64,000 nt of DNA from Paractinoplanes durhamensis (GCF_016862175.1 NZ_BOML01000038.1:186001-250000), one strand, 5' to 3'. Numbered from the stretch's first letter, positions 20,297 to 29,751 are shown. Translations and numbers: made by a program. Notes: a model not told the origin generated them from the sequence alone.

Positions 20297-20298
20297 CC

Positions 20299-21831
20299 AT
20301 GGAAGCACTCAAACTTCCCGCCATCGACTACGGCGCGTTGTCGCCGATGCTGATCCTCTTCGGGTTCGCCTGCCTCGGCGTCCTGGTGGAGGCGCTCACG
20401 CCGCGCAGGTCGCGGCACGCCGTCCAGCTGGGCCTCTCCTTCGTGGCGATCATCGCGTCGTTCGTGGCGGTGATCGTCGAGCACAACACCCAGAAGATCA
20501 CCATCGGCGGCGCGGTCGCGGTCGACGGCCCCACCCTCTTCCTGCAGGGCGCCATCCTGGCGCTCGGTGCCGTCTCGCTGATGCTGATCGGCGAGCGGTC
20601 GATGGAGAAGGGCGGCGCGTTCGTCTCCCAGGCGGCGGTCACCGTCGGCTCGCAGAAGGACCTGCGGCAGGCCGGCGAGCAGCCGGGTGCCACCGAGGTC
20701 TACCCGCTGACGCTCTTCGCGCTCGGCGGCATGCTGCTGTTCGTGTCCGCGAATGATCTGCTGACGATGTTCGTGGCGCTCGAGGTCTTCTCGCTGCCGC
20801 TGTACCTGCTGTGCGCGCTCGCCCGCCGGCGTCGCCTGCTCAGCCAGGAGGCCGCGCTCAAGTACTTCCTGCTCGGCTCGTACGCCTCGGCGTTCTTCCT
20901 GTTCGGGGTGGCCCTCATCTACGGCTTCTCGGGCGGCATCTCGCTCGGCGCCGTGCACGACGCGGTCGCCAACCCGCAGCGCAGCGAGGTCCTGCTCTAC
21001 GCGGGCCTCGCGATGGTCGCGATCGGCCTGCTGTTCAAGGCCGCGCTGGCGCCGTTCCACGTGTGGACGCCGGACGTCTACCAGGGCGCGCCGACGCCGA
21101 TCACCGCGCTGATGGCGGCCTGCACCAAGGTCGCCGCGTTCGGTGCCCTGCTCCGCGTGCTGTACGTGTCGTTCGAGGGCGTCCGCTGGGACTTCCAGCC
21201 GGTCCTCGGTGTCATCGCGGTCCTCACCATGCTGGTCGGCGCGGTCCTGGCGGTCACTCAGACCGACATGAAGCGCCTGCTCGCCTACTCCTCCGTCGCC
21301 AACGCCGGCTACCTGCTGGTGGGCGTCCTGGCGCTCAACGAGCAGGGCCTGAGCAGCACGATGTTCTACCTGGTGGCGTACGGCTTCTCGGTGCTCGCCG
21401 CGTTCGGCATCATCACCCTGGTGCGCGACGCCGACGGGGAGGCCACCCACCTGTCCCGCTGGGCCGGCCTGGGCCGCAAGAGCCCGCTGTTCGCCGGCAC
21501 CTTCACCTTCATCCTGCTGGCCTTCGCCGGTATCCCGCTGACCAGTGGCTTCACCGCCAAGTTCGCGGTCTTCGGGGCGGCCGTCGAGGGTGGGCAGACC
21601 TGGCTGGTCATCTTCGGTGTGATCAGCAGCATGCTGCTGGCCTTCCCGTACCTTCGGGTCGTCGTGCTGCTCTGGCTGAGCGAGCCGGGCGAGACCACCC
21701 CGACGGTGTCGATCCCCGGCTTCCTGACGTCGGCGGCCCTGACCATCGGCGTGATCGCGACCTTCGCCCTCGGCGTGGTCCCGGCCCCGCTGATCGACCT
21801 GACCCGCGACGCGGCCCAGTTCGTCCGATAA
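20299..21831 (+). CDS. nuoN: NADH-quinone oxidoreductase subunit N
   Basis: 510-residue antiporter-like subunit, the last nuo gene. ALEVFSLPLYLLCALAR carries the conserved glutamate, and PFHVWTPDVYQGAPTPITA is the NuoN signature. A loop around QKDLRQAGEQPGATEVYP is an insertion relative to short NuoN proteins. It is followed by a strong terminator. Confidence 0.97.
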   Translation: MEALKLPAIDYGALSPMLILFGFACLGVLVEALTPRRSRHAVQLGLSFVAIIASFVAVIVEHNTQKITIGGAVAVDGPTLFLQGAILALGAVSLMLIGERSMEKGGAFVSQAAVTVGSQKDLRQAGEQPGATEVYPLTLFALGGMLLFVSANDLLTMFVALEVFSLPLYLLCALARRRRLLSQEAALKYFLLGSYASAFFLFGVALIYGFSGGISLGAVHDAVANPQRSEVLLYAGLAMVAIGLLFKAALAPFHVWTPDVYQGAPTPITALMAACTKVAAFGALLRVLYVSFEGVRWDFQPVLGVIAVLTMLVGAVLAVTQTDMKRLLAYSSVANAGYLLVGVLALNEQGLSSTMFYLVAYGFSVLAAFGIITLVRDADGEATHLSRWAGLGRKSPLFAGTFTFILLAFAGIPLTSGFTAKFAVFGAAVEGGQTWLVIFGVISSMLLAFPYLRVVVLLWLSEPGETTPTVSIPGFLTSAALTIGVIATFALGVVPAPLIDLTRDAAQFVR

Positions 21832-21845
21832 AGATCGCCTGTGGA

Positions 21846-21876
21846 ACGGGCCCCGGCTTCGGCCGGGGCCCGTTTT
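21846..21876 (+). terminator. Intrinsic terminator of the nuo operon
   Basis: A perfect 12-bp stem, ACGGGCCCCGGC with GCCGGGGCCCGT, a TTCG tetraloop, and a TTTT run overlapping its end, starting 14 bases after the nuoN stop. Confidence 0.95.
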
Positions 21877-21886
21877 GCGTGCCGGG

Positions 21887-22101
21887 TCAGACCGGGAAAT
21901 CGATCAGCGACAGCCGGGTGGCGTGGGTTTCCGGGTCGGCCGCGGCCAGCAGGCCACGGTGACCGCGACCATCGTGGTGCCGGCGGCGAAGTCGCCGGTA
22001 CCCTTCGCCCCCGCGGCATCTCGGTGCCGAAGCGGGCTCGCACCACTGCCGCCCCGGCTTCGGCGGCGGCGATGGCGAGTTCGTGATCGTCGATCGACAT
22101 G
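21887..22101 (-). pseudogene. Decayed inositol monophosphatase-like fragment
   Basis: From ATG 22101 on the minus strand the protein begins MSIDDHELAIAAAEAGAAVV then RARFGTEMPRG, an inositol monophosphatase-like N-terminus. After a one-base frame change it reads KGTGDFAAGT, matching the family's KGxGDFxT block. A second frame change gives GLLAAADPETHATRLSLIDF ahead of a stop at 21887-21889. The catalytic middle (about 180 residues) is missing. This looks like a remnant with a large internal deletion and two frameshifts. Confidence 0.6.
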
Positions 22102-22311
22102 GGGCGGCGTAGGTCGGGCGGTGGCTGGAAATGATCGGGGCCGGAGAGCTGGTGGGCCGGGCCCGCCCGGCGGCCGCGCGCGGAGCGTGACCCACCGCCT
22201 GGCCGGGCGCTGGGGCGGGAACTCGGCTTACCCGTACATCTGATGGCTTCTGATTTTGATCTTGTGCCCCCTGATCCCGAAAGCGTCGGACCCATGTGGC
22301 ATCGTGAAAGC

Positions 22312-23331
22312 GTGGTAAGCACCGGTGATATGACGCTGTCGTCGCTTGGCCTCGACATCGACCCCGCGGTTGATGCCTCGGTCACCGCGACGCTGGCCGC
22401 TGTGGAGGAGGCGCTGCGGGCCTACGTGGCCAGCGCCGATCCGTTGGTGGCCGAGGCTGCGCGGCATCTCGCCGATGCCGGCGGGAAGCGATTCCGGCCG
22501 TTGCTGGTGGCGCTGGGAGCGCAGTTCGGTGACCCGACCGCGCCCGAGATCGTGGCCGCCGCCAATGTGGTCGAGTTGACCCACCTTGCCACGCTTTATC
22601 ACGACGACGTCATGGATGAGGCCCTGGTTCGCCGGGGTGCGCCGAGTGCCAATTCGCGCTGGGGCAACTCGGTGGCGATCCTGGTCGGCGACTTCCTGTT
22701 CGCCTGCGCCTCCGACATCGCCGCCTCGCTCGGGCCGGAGGCGGTCCGGCTGCAGGCGCGCACGTTCTCGCGGCTGGTGCACGGGCAGATCGCCGAGACG
22801 GTGGGCGCGCGGGGGCTCGATCCGATCGAGCATTACCTGCACGTCATCACCGAGAAGACGGCGTCGCTGATCGCTACGTCGGCGCGGTTCGGCGGGCTGT
22901 TCTCCGGTGCGTCGCCGCAGATCGTCGAGGCTCTCACCGGTTACGGCGAGACGATCGGCATCGCGTTCCAGCTCTCCGACGACCTGCTCGACATCGCGTC
23001 CGAGTCGGACCAGTCGGGCAAAACGCCCGGCACCGACCTGCGCGAGGGTGTGCCGACCCTTCCGGTGCTCTACGCGCTGGCCGACGACGGCGACACCGAC
23101 GCGTCCGCGGTGCGGCTGCGCGAGATTCTCGCGACCGGGCCGATCACCGACGACGTCCTGCACGCCGAGGCGCTGACGCTGCTGCGCGAGTCGGCCGCGA
23201 TGAAGCGGGCGCGGGAGACGGTGCGCAACTACGCCGAGGAGGCGCGGGCGCAGCTGGCGCCGCTGCCGGCGAGCGAGGCGAAGCGCGCGATGGAAGCGCT
23301 CTGCGACTACATCGCCGACCGCACGAGCTGA
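22312..23331 (+). CDS. Polyprenyl (long-chain isoprenyl) diphosphate synthase
   Basis: About 339 residues, an all-trans prenyl transferase that elongates isoprenyl diphosphate, here probably the menaquinone side chain. GGKRFRPLLVAL, the first aspartate-rich motif DDVMD and the second, DDLLDIASE, are all present. The open frame extends to ATG 22243, but more than half of the 22 codons after that ATG end in A or T, unlike the rest of the gene. GTG 22312 or ATG 22330 is therefore preferred, though neither has a good ribosome site. Association with menG, a MenJ-like enzyme and nuo supports a quinone role. Confidence 0.9.
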   Translation: MVSTGDMTLSSLGLDIDPAVDASVTATLAAVEEALRAYVASADPLVAEAARHLADAGGKRFRPLLVALGAQFGDPTAPEIVAAANVVELTHLATLYHDDVMDEALVRRGAPSANSRWGNSVAILVGDFLFACASDIAASLGPEAVRLQARTFSRLVHGQIAETVGARGLDPIEHYLHVITEKTASLIATSARFGGLFSGASPQIVEALTGYGETIGIAFQLSDDLLDIASESDQSGKTPGTDLREGVPTLPVLYALADDGDTDASAVRLREILATGPITDDVLHAEALTLLRESAAMKRARETVRNYAEEARAQLAPLPASEAKRAMEALCDYIADRTS

Positions 23332-23396
23332 GCTGTACCGGCCGAGCTGAGCTGGACGGCACGAGCTGAGCTGTGCCGCACGAGCTGAGCTGGTCA
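23321..23396. repeat. 19-bp tandem repeat, four copies, between convergent genes
   Basis: The core CGAGCTGAGCTG occurs at 23324, 23343, 23362 and 23381, an exact 19-base period. The first copy holds the polyprenyl synthase stop codon and the last abuts the stop of the opposing MFS gene. Confidence 0.9.
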
Positions 23397-24587
23397 GCCG
23401 GCGTCAGCCAGCAGGCGGCTTCCGAGCAGCATCAACACGGCGGCCGCCACCATCGCCACCGCCGCGGCGATCCACATGGTCGGATAGCCGGCCGGCGAGG
23501 CCACCGCGCCCAGACCCAGCGGCCCGGCACAACCCCCGGCGTAGACGCCGGTCTGGGTGATCGAGGTGGCCGCGGCCGGTGCCTGCGGATGCAGCCGCAC
23601 CACGGCGAAGTTCATCAGGCCCGGCCACGACCAGCCGAAGCCGAACCCGAACACCACCCCGGCCACGAGTGGCACCGGCCCCGGCACGGCCAGCAGGAGC
23701 AGCCCCACCGCCCCGCAGGCGAGCAACCCGGCGATCACCCCGACCTGGCGGCTCGGGCGTCGATCGGCCTGCCAGCCGCCGCCGAGCCGGGCGGCCACGC
23801 AGACCGCGCTGCCCAGGGTGAGGGCGAGCCCGGCCGGGCCGGGCGAGATGCCGCGGGCGACGGCCGAGTCGACCAGGAAGGTGCCGAGCGCATTGGCCGA
23901 GCCGGCCGCGAGCGTGGCGGCCAGGCCGACGACGACCAGGGCTCCGGTGGCCCTCTTCTCCGGTTGGCCGCCGGATGGGGCCGATACCGGGCGGTCGGCC
24001 GGCACCAGCAGGACGGCCGAAGCGGCGAGCAGAGCGGCCAGGACGAACGCCCAGCGCCATCCGAGGGTCAGGGCCACCGTCGGCACCGCCGCACCGGCCA
24101 GGAGCGTGCTCACCGGGATGGCGGCCTGCTTCACGCCGAACGACAGGCCCTGCCGGCCGGGCGGCACGTGCCGGGACAGGCTGGTGTTGCTGGCGAGCTG
24201 GCCCATCGCGTTGGCGCCGGCGCCGAGGGCGAGGATGGCGATGAGGCTCCACAGTGCATTCGCGGCGACTGCGATGCCGAGCAGCGAGACCGCGGAGAGG
24301 GCGATGCCGGCCCGGGAGATCCGGGCGGCGCCGTAGCGCTCGACGAGGACCCCGGCCGGCAGTGAGGCGAGTGCACTGGCGCCGAAGTAGGCCGAGACGG
24401 CCAAACCGAGGCCGGCGGGGGAGAAGTTGAGCTCGTCGCCGATCTGCACGGCGAGACCGCCGACCAGGAACACCGGGACGCTCACCGCGATGGTCGTGGT
24501 GAGGGCGCCGGTCGCCGCGCGCACCGGACGGACTACGTTCACGCTGGTCGATGCGTTGCGGGTGCCGTTGATCTTGAACGCGGCCAT
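23394..24587 (-). CDS. Major facilitator superfamily transporter
   Basis: 397 residues with about twelve hydrophobic helices. The loop between helices 2 and 3 reads GVLVERYGAARISRAG, in line with the MFS motif. Start ATG 24587 (MAAFKINGTRNAST) was chosen over an upstream frame extension into the regulator's promoter. The substrate cannot be told; the layout resembles cyanate/drug-type single-component exporters. It is divergent from an IclR regulator 152 bases away, which probably controls it. Confidence 0.85.
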   Translation of the reverse strand: MAAFKINGTRNASTSVNVVRPVRAATGALTTTIAVSVPVFLVGGLAVQIGDELNFSPAGLGLAVSAYFGASALASLPAGVLVERYGAARISRAGIALSAVSLLGIAVAANALWSLIAILALGAGANAMGQLASNTSLSRHVPPGRQGLSFGVKQAAIPVSTLLAGAAVPTVALTLGWRWAFVLAALLAASAVLLVPADRPVSAPSGGQPEKRATGALVVVGLAATLAAGSANALGTFLVDSAVARGISPGPAGLALTLGSAVCVAARLGGGWQADRRPSRQVGVIAGLLACGAVGLLLLAVPGPVPLVAGVVFGFGFGWSWPGLMNFAVVRLHPQAPAAATSITQTGVYAGGCAGPLGLGAVASPAGYPTMWIAAAVAMVAAAVLMLLGSRLLADAG

Positions 24588-24643
24588 CTCTCGGAGACTA
24601 GGCCCGGAGAATGCATCCGAGCGCGTTGAGTGCAAATGACCAC

Positions 24644-24654
24644 ACACGTCGTGT
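24644..24654. promoter_or_regulatory. Candidate operator between MFS and IclR genes
   Basis: ACACG-T-CGTGT is a short perfect inverted repeat in the divergent intergenic region (24588-24739). IclR proteins bind such palindromes near their own promoter. Assignment is by position only. Confidence 0.3.
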
Positions 24655-24739
24655 AAATCGATCGTGATCCACACGCTTTTGGCATTCCGTCGGCGGAAGA
24701 TTCTTCATATGGTGTAAGTCCCTGGCGTCGGAGGTAGCT

Positions 24740-25534
24740 GTGCGCGACCCCCTGGCGGAGCCGTCCGATCTGATTCGGAGCGTGTCACGCGCGTTGCGCG
24801 TCCTCGAGTCGGTCGGCCGGGCCCCGCGCGGACTCACCGTGAAACAGATAGCGCGGCGGTGCGAGTTGACCGTCGCCACGACGTACCACCTCGTGCGAAC
24901 TTTGGCGTACGAGGGATACGTGATCCGTCGCGAGGACGGCACGTACATCGTCGGTCTGGAGATCGCAGATCGGTACCGAGAGCTCGTATCGGCATTCCGT
25001 GGCCCGCCCGCGGTCGGTGAGGCGCTACGCCGCTCGGCCCTGGACACCGGCTACACCCATTACCTCGGCCGCTTCGTCGGCGGCCGGATCGCGGTGACCG
25101 CGTCGGCCGAGGGCGCTCGCTCGCCCTTCGTCGACGACATGGCGCCCGGCTTCGACGAGGGCGGCCACGCCACCGCCCTGGGCAAGGCGCTGCTGGCCAC
25201 GCTCACCCCCGATCAGCGGGCGCGCTACCTGCGCGACTACGGCATGCGGCAGTTCACGCCGGCCACCCTGATCACGCCGGAGGCCCTCGAGGCCGACCTG
25301 TCGGCCGGCGAGCGACGCGGCATGCAGATCGAGATGGGTCAGTTCCGGCAGGGGCTGGCCTGCGCGGCCGTGCTGGTGGTCGCCGACCGTGACATCGAGC
25401 GCCGGCTGGTGCTCGCCTGTTCGCTCCCGGCGGCCGAAATGCTCACCTCGGCGCGGGTGGTGCGGGCCAAGCTGACCGCGGCCGCCCGCAATGTCGCGGA
25501 AGCGCTCTCCGCGGGTGAGTCGGCGACGGCCTGA
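24740..25534 (+). CDS. IclR-family transcriptional regulator
   Basis: 264 residues. The N-terminal winged helix-turn-helix (SVSRALRVLESVG, LTVKQIARRCELTVATTYHL) is followed by an IclR effector domain (HATALGKALLATLTPDQ, RGMQIEMGQFRQGLACAAVLV). GTG 24740 has GGAGG 6 bases upstream. It probably controls itself and the divergent MFS transporter. The ligand is unknown. Confidence 0.88.
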   Translation: MRDPLAEPSDLIRSVSRALRVLESVGRAPRGLTVKQIARRCELTVATTYHLVRTLAYEGYVIRREDGTYIVGLEIADRYRELVSAFRGPPAVGEALRRSALDTGYTHYLGRFVGGRIAVTASAEGARSPFVDDMAPGFDEGGHATALGKALLATLTPDQRARYLRDYGMRQFTPATLITPEALEADLSAGERRGMQIEMGQFRQGLACAAVLVVADRDIERRLVLACSLPAAEMLTSARVVRAKLTAAARNVAEALSAGESATA

Positions 25535-25623
25535 CATGCACCTCTAAGACTCCGTTGAACCTCCCGTAGCCCGGCCACGTAAGACAGGGTGCACGCGGGA
25601 GGTCAGCGGAGGGTGGTGACGGG

Positions 25624-26310
25624 GTGCACTGCGAGCATGAGCATGATGACGGGGCGTATGTGTTGGGTGCGCTGTCGCCGGCCGAGCGGGCCGCCTACGA
25701 GCGCCATCTGGCCACCTGTTCGTTCTGTCGGGAAGCGGTTGCTGACATCTCGGCACTGCCCGACCTCCTGGCGCGTCTCGACGCCAAGGAGTTCGCGAAG
25801 CTTCTCGACCCGACCCTGACGGCCGGCGATCATCCGGGCGCCTCACTGCGGGACATGGCGGCGCCGGCCATCGGCCGGGGAAAAAGGCGGAAGGCTTTCG
25901 GTGTACGGGTACTGAGCTCCATCGCCGCGGCCATCCTGGTCGGGCTGGTCGGCATCGGGGTGCTGGCCTGGACCCGCGGCACGACCCCGGCCGGCGCACC
26001 GACCGGTCCGGCGGTGGCGATGACCCGGGTCGAAGGCTCCTCGCCGGTCAGCGCCACGGTGCGGCTGACCAGCACCAGCGGCGGCACCACGGTCGAGCTC
26101 CGCTGCTCGTACCACGGTGACCAACCGGCGACCCTGCGCCTGGTCGCCTACGGTCCCGGCAACGAGCAGGAGCAGATCGGCTCCTGGCAGGGCGCGCCCG
26201 GCACCGATTTCCGGATGAACAGCCCGACCCACTTCGGCCGCGGCAGTCTTTCCCGGCTGGAGCTGGTGAAGTCCGACGGCAGTCCGCTGCTCGCCTACGA
26301 CGTCCCCTGA
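25624..26310 (+). CDS. Zinc-type anti-sigma factor, membrane-anchored
   Basis: 228 residues. HLATCSFC (HxxxCxxC, residues about 28-35) is the zinc anti-sigma motif that binds an ECF sigma factor. ALGALSPAE-type sequence (VLGALSPAERAAYE) precedes it. One hydrophobic helix (LSSIAAAILVGLVGIGVLAW) places the C-terminal 120 residues outside the cell. GTG 25624 follows GGAGGG. No sigma factor gene is adjacent, so the partner is elsewhere. It is convergent with rarD, 15 bases apart. Confidence 0.83.
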   Translation: MHCEHEHDDGAYVLGALSPAERAAYERHLATCSFCREAVADISALPDLLARLDAKEFAKLLDPTLTAGDHPGASLRDMAAPAIGRGKRRKAFGVRVLSSIAAAILVGLVGIGVLAWTRGTTPAGAPTGPAVAMTRVEGSSPVSATVRLTSTSGGTTVELRCSYHGDQPATLRLVAYGPGNEQEQIGSWQGAPGTDFRMNSPTHFGRGSLSRLELVKSDGSPLLAYDVP

Positions 26311-26325
26311 TCCCCTGATTCCGGG

Positions 26326-27261
26326 TCAGCGGGGTGGCAGTGCGGTGACCGGTTCGACGGTGGCGGCCGTCGTGCCGGTCGCCGTTCGTTTGCGCTGGTT
26401 CCGCAGCGCGTCCACGGTGAAGATGATCAGCGCGACCCAGACCAGGCAGAAGCCGGCGAGGCGGGCCGGCGGCATCGGCTCGTGGTAGATCAGCAGGCCG
26501 CAGGCGAGCTGCAGGATCGGCGCCACGTACTGCAGGATGCCGATGCTGGTCATCGAGATCCGGTTGGCGCTCGCCGCGAAGAGCAGCAGCGGCACCGCGG
26601 TGGCCACCCCGGAGAAAACCATCAGAACCGTGTGCAGCGTCGACACGTGGCCGAACTTCGCGTCGCCGGTGCTGGTCAGCCAGATCACGTAGACCAGCGC
26701 CGGAATCGCCAGGACCGAGGACTCGACGAACATGCCCTCGGCCGGCGGGAGTGACAGCCGCTTCTTGACCAGGCTGTAGGTGCCGAAGCTGGCGGCCAGC
26801 AGCAGCGCGATCCAGGGCAGCCGGCCGTAGTCGATGGTGAGCACGGCGACCGCGATGCCACCGACCGCGACCGCGGCCCACTGCCAGCGGCGCAGCCGTT
26901 CGCCCTGCACGGTCACGCCGAGCAGCACCAGCAGCAGCGGGGTGATGAAGTAGCCGAGCGCCGTCTCGACGACCCGCGACGAGTTGACGCCGTAGATGTA
27001 GGTGCCCCAGTTGATCGCGATGAGCACCGCGGCGATCGCGATGCCACCGAACAACCGGCGCGAGCGCAGCACCCGGCCGAGGAAGCGCCAGTTGCGCATG
27101 GCCGCGAGCAGCAGGGCGACGAAGACCACCGACCAGATCACCCGGTGCGCGAGGATCTCCAGCGGGGAGGCCGGGCGGAGCGTCTTGAAATAGATCGGGA
27201 AGAAACCCCACATCACGTAGGCCAGCAGGCCGTAGAGGTATCCGCGCCGCTCTTCGCTCAT
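26326..27261 (-). CDS. rarD: RarD/EamA-type permease
   Basis: 311 residues with ten hydrophobic helices in two EamA halves. RGYLYGLLAYVMWGFFPIYF at the N-terminus, HRVIWSVVF, NWGTYIYGVNSSRVVETALG and ISMTSIGILQYVAPILQL are typical of RarD (chloramphenicol-sensitivity protein family). ATG 27261 was chosen; a GTG two codons upstream is possible. The transported compound is unknown for the family. Confidence 0.88.
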   Translation of the reverse strand: MSEERRGYLYGLLAYVMWGFFPIYFKTLRPASPLEILAHRVIWSVVFVALLLAAMRNWRFLGRVLRSRRLFGGIAIAAVLIAINWGTYIYGVNSSRVVETALGYFITPLLLVLLGVTVQGERLRRWQWAAVAVGGIAVAVLTIDYGRLPWIALLLAASFGTYSLVKKRLSLPPAEGMFVESSVLAIPALVYVIWLTSTGDAKFGHVSTLHTVLMVFSGVATAVPLLLFAASANRISMTSIGILQYVAPILQLACGLLIYHEPMPPARLAGFCLVWVALIIFTVDALRNQRKRTATGTTAATVEPVTALPPR

Positions 27262-27372
27262 GCCCACACCGTAAGGCCGGGGGCCGGGAACGGTCCTTGC
27301 GTATGGCTCAGCTCACGGGCTGCGGGCAGTCAAGCTCGTGCACCTGACCGCCCCGCCCGCGGAACGTGCGAC

Positions 27373-27780
27373 TCAGTCGTCGGAGCCGTCCGGCACCAGC
27401 ATGTTGAGCAGCCAGCTCACCACGCCGACGAGGAGCGCGCCGAGCACGGCGCTCGGCCAGAAGTCGGCCACGTGGAACGGCAGGTCGAGCTCGCCCGCGA
27501 TCCAGCTCGTCAGCAGGAACAGCAGCCCGTTGACGACCACCGCGATGAGACCGAGGGTCAGCACGTACAGCCCGCAGCCGATCACCTTGATGATCGGCCG
27601 GAGCACCGCGTTGACGATGCCGAAGATGGCCGCCACGACCAGCAGCGTGACGATCTTCTTGGAGAGCGAGTCGGTGTCCAGCTCGATCCCGCTGATCACG
27701 AGAGTCGAGATCCACAGCGAGACCGCCGTGATCACCAGTCGGATGAGAATGCCCATGGCCAGCGATGGTGTCACGATCAT
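27373..27780 (-). CDS. Small four-helix membrane protein, phage-holin-like family
   Basis: 135 residues with four hydrophobic segments (LIRLVITAVSLWISTLVI, IVTLLVVAAIFGIVNAVL, GLYVLTLGLIAVVVNGLLFL, AVLGALLVGVVSWLLNML) and the block NAVLRPIIKVIGCGLYVLTLG characteristic of the YvlD/phage_holin_4-like family of bacterial membrane proteins. These are not known to be phage functions in actinomycetes. ATG 27780 or ATG 27756 could be the start. Confidence 0.75.
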   Translation of the reverse strand: MIVTPSLAMGILIRLVITAVSLWISTLVISGIELDTDSLSKKIVTLLVVAAIFGIVNAVLRPIIKVIGCGLYVLTLGLIAVVVNGLLFLLTSWIAGELDLPFHVADFWPSAVLGALLVGVVSWLLNMLVPDGSDD

Positions 27781-27829
27781 GCCAACGCCGGATATGGCAC
27801 CACGCCGATCTTTTCCGGACTGCCGGCCT

Positions 27830-29671
27830 TTACCGTGTCGGGGACCCGATCAGCTGGCCCTCGATCGCGGTCTGGGCGAGCGCCGCCCAGCGCACCGCCC
27901 GCCGGTTGACCACGCCGACCATGTCGGGGCGGATGCGGGTCAGCCACTGGCCCACCTCGCCCAGGCCGAGGGCGCCGGCCAGCAACGTCGACTCCTCGTC
28001 GCGCAGCGGCTGCAGGATCAGCAGGTCGGCCCGGGAGGCGACATCCACGTCGGCCACCCCGAACTCATCGCGCACCACCAGCGTGGCCTGCCAGCCCTCG
28101 CCGGGCCGGGTGTCGGCGCCGACCGGGCCGACGTCGACCACGGTCAGCAGCGGGTGCAGGGCCGAGCCGGGGGCGATCTCGATCGGCCGGCCGGGCGGGA
28201 CCACGGCGATCGACTCACCGGGCACCGCGGCGCCCCGGACGAACGGCTCCCAGGCCTGCGGGCGGGCGGTCTGCACCACCACCCGGGCGCCGAGGGCCAT
28301 CGCCCGCAGCACCACCAGCTGGGCACAGGGCACGCCGCCGATCAGCAGCGCCCGGGTCGGCTCCGGGCGGAACAGCCGGATCACCACCGGGTTGCCGTGC
28401 CGGTTGCGGCCCAGCATCAGCCCGGACGTGCCGACCGGCAGGTTGAGCCCGTCGAACTTCTCGGCCGGATGCACCCCGTCCGGCGGCAGGCCGGGCACGG
28501 TCGCCGGCTGGCCGTTGCCGAGCGGCAGGGTGGCGGCCAGGCCGGCCAGGTGCTCGCCGTCCATCCGGCGAACGTTCGCGTGCTCGGCCGCGACGACCTT
28601 GCGCAGGGCCTGGCCGGCGACGCCGAGCGAGGTCGGCTCGGGCGCCGCGAGCCGCACGATGAGATCGATCGGGGTGGGGCCGCTCGCCGGGCGGGGACCG
28701 GCGGTCAGGGACACCGTGGTGGCCGCCGCGGGCAGCGTGAGCAACCGCGGCACCAGCCGCCGGGAGGTCTCGACCCGCAGGTCGGGCCAGCGGGTCATCC
28801 GGAACGAGGCCTGCGCCAGGCCGCCGACCCGCAGGCCGGGCCAGGTCTCCTGGGCCGCGCCGGACCCGTCGTCGTGCGCCAGCTCGGCCATCACCCGCAG
28901 CGTCGCGGCCTCGCCGAGCGGCCGGGCCGGCGCCGTGGAGAGCCGGCGGGTCAGCTTGCGCACCAGGCCGGAGAGGGCGCGCAGCAGCTCCTCCTCGGCC
29001 CAGCCCTCGGCGCGGAGCACCCGCACCGCCAGCAGCGCGCGGCTGTGCCCGAGCAGGCGGCCCTCGGTGAGCTGACGGTAGGAGTTGGCCGGGGTGCCGG
29101 AGCCGGCCCGCAGCGACGGCGCGGGCGCGCCGCTGAGCAGCAGCTGGATGACGACCGGCGGGTGGTCCGGACCGGCCGACGGCAGCAGGGCGGCCGGGGA
29201 GGGCAGACCGGCCGCGTCCTCGGCGAGCAGCCCGGCCGGGTCGCCCAGCTCGAGCACCGCGGTGAGGCCGGTGCCGTCGACGATCACGGCGGCCGGATCG
29301 CCACCGAGGTCGGCCTGCTCCACTCTGGACCCGGGCGCGACGAAGTCGAGCAGGCCGGCCGGCGCGTGGTGCCGCCGCCCGGAGTAGCGCATCGCCACCC
29401 CGATCCACTGGAAGACCCAGCGACCGCGCATCCGCAACCAGGTCAGCGCCAGGATGCCGATGGCCACGACGGCGGCGGCGGCGATCGCGATCGGGCCGTT
29501 GATCGCGCCGATCAGCAGTGCCACGGCCGCGACCTGGGTGCCGACCAGCTGGCTCGCCCGCACACCGAAGAGCCGTCCACCCCGGATCGGACGAGCGTCC
29601 GCCTTCGGTGCCGGTTTGGCCGGCCCGGTGAGATCGCGGTAGTCCCGGCCGTCTGCCACGCCCACCGTCAC
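27830..29671 (-). CDS. eccE: Type VII secretion component EccE
   Basis: 613-residue membrane protein of the ESX-like secretion channel. Two adjacent hydrophobic helices near the N-terminus (VGTQVAAVALLIGAINGPIA, IAAAAVVAIGILALTWL) are followed by WVFQWIGVAMRYSGRRHH and a large cytosolic domain, the EccE layout. GTG 29671 has GGAAGG 8 bases upstream, and an ATG 24 bases further up is less likely. It is divergent from two WXG100 genes. EccB, EccC, EccD and mycosin genes are absent from the window. Confidence 0.83.
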   Translation of the reverse strand: MTVGVADGRDYRDLTGPAKPAPKADARPIRGGRLFGVRASQLVGTQVAAVALLIGAINGPIAIAAAAVVAIGILALTWLRMRGRWVFQWIGVAMRYSGRRHHAPAGLLDFVAPGSRVEQADLGGDPAAVIVDGTGLTAVLELGDPAGLLAEDAAGLPSPAALLPSAGPDHPPVVIQLLLSGAPAPSLRAGSGTPANSYRQLTEGRLLGHSRALLAVRVLRAEGWAEEELLRALSGLVRKLTRRLSTAPARPLGEAATLRVMAELAHDDGSGAAQETWPGLRVGGLAQASFRMTRWPDLRVETSRRLVPRLLTLPAAATTVSLTAGPRPASGPTPIDLIVRLAAPEPTSLGVAGQALRKVVAAEHANVRRMDGEHLAGLAATLPLGNGQPATVPGLPPDGVHPAEKFDGLNLPVGTSGLMLGRNRHGNPVVIRLFRPEPTRALLIGGVPCAQLVVLRAMALGARVVVQTARPQAWEPFVRGAAVPGESIAVVPPGRPIEIAPGSALHPLLTVVDVGPVGADTRPGEGWQATLVVRDEFGVADVDVASRADLLILQPLRDEESTLLAGALGLGEVGQWLTRIRPDMVGVVNRRAVRWAALAQTAIEGQLIGSPTR

Positions 29672-29751
29672 ACCACACCGTCCTTCCGACCGCATTCACC
29701 CCGTGCGCGGCCCATCGTATGGCCTGGCGGTCCGTCGGAGGGGGCAGCGAG

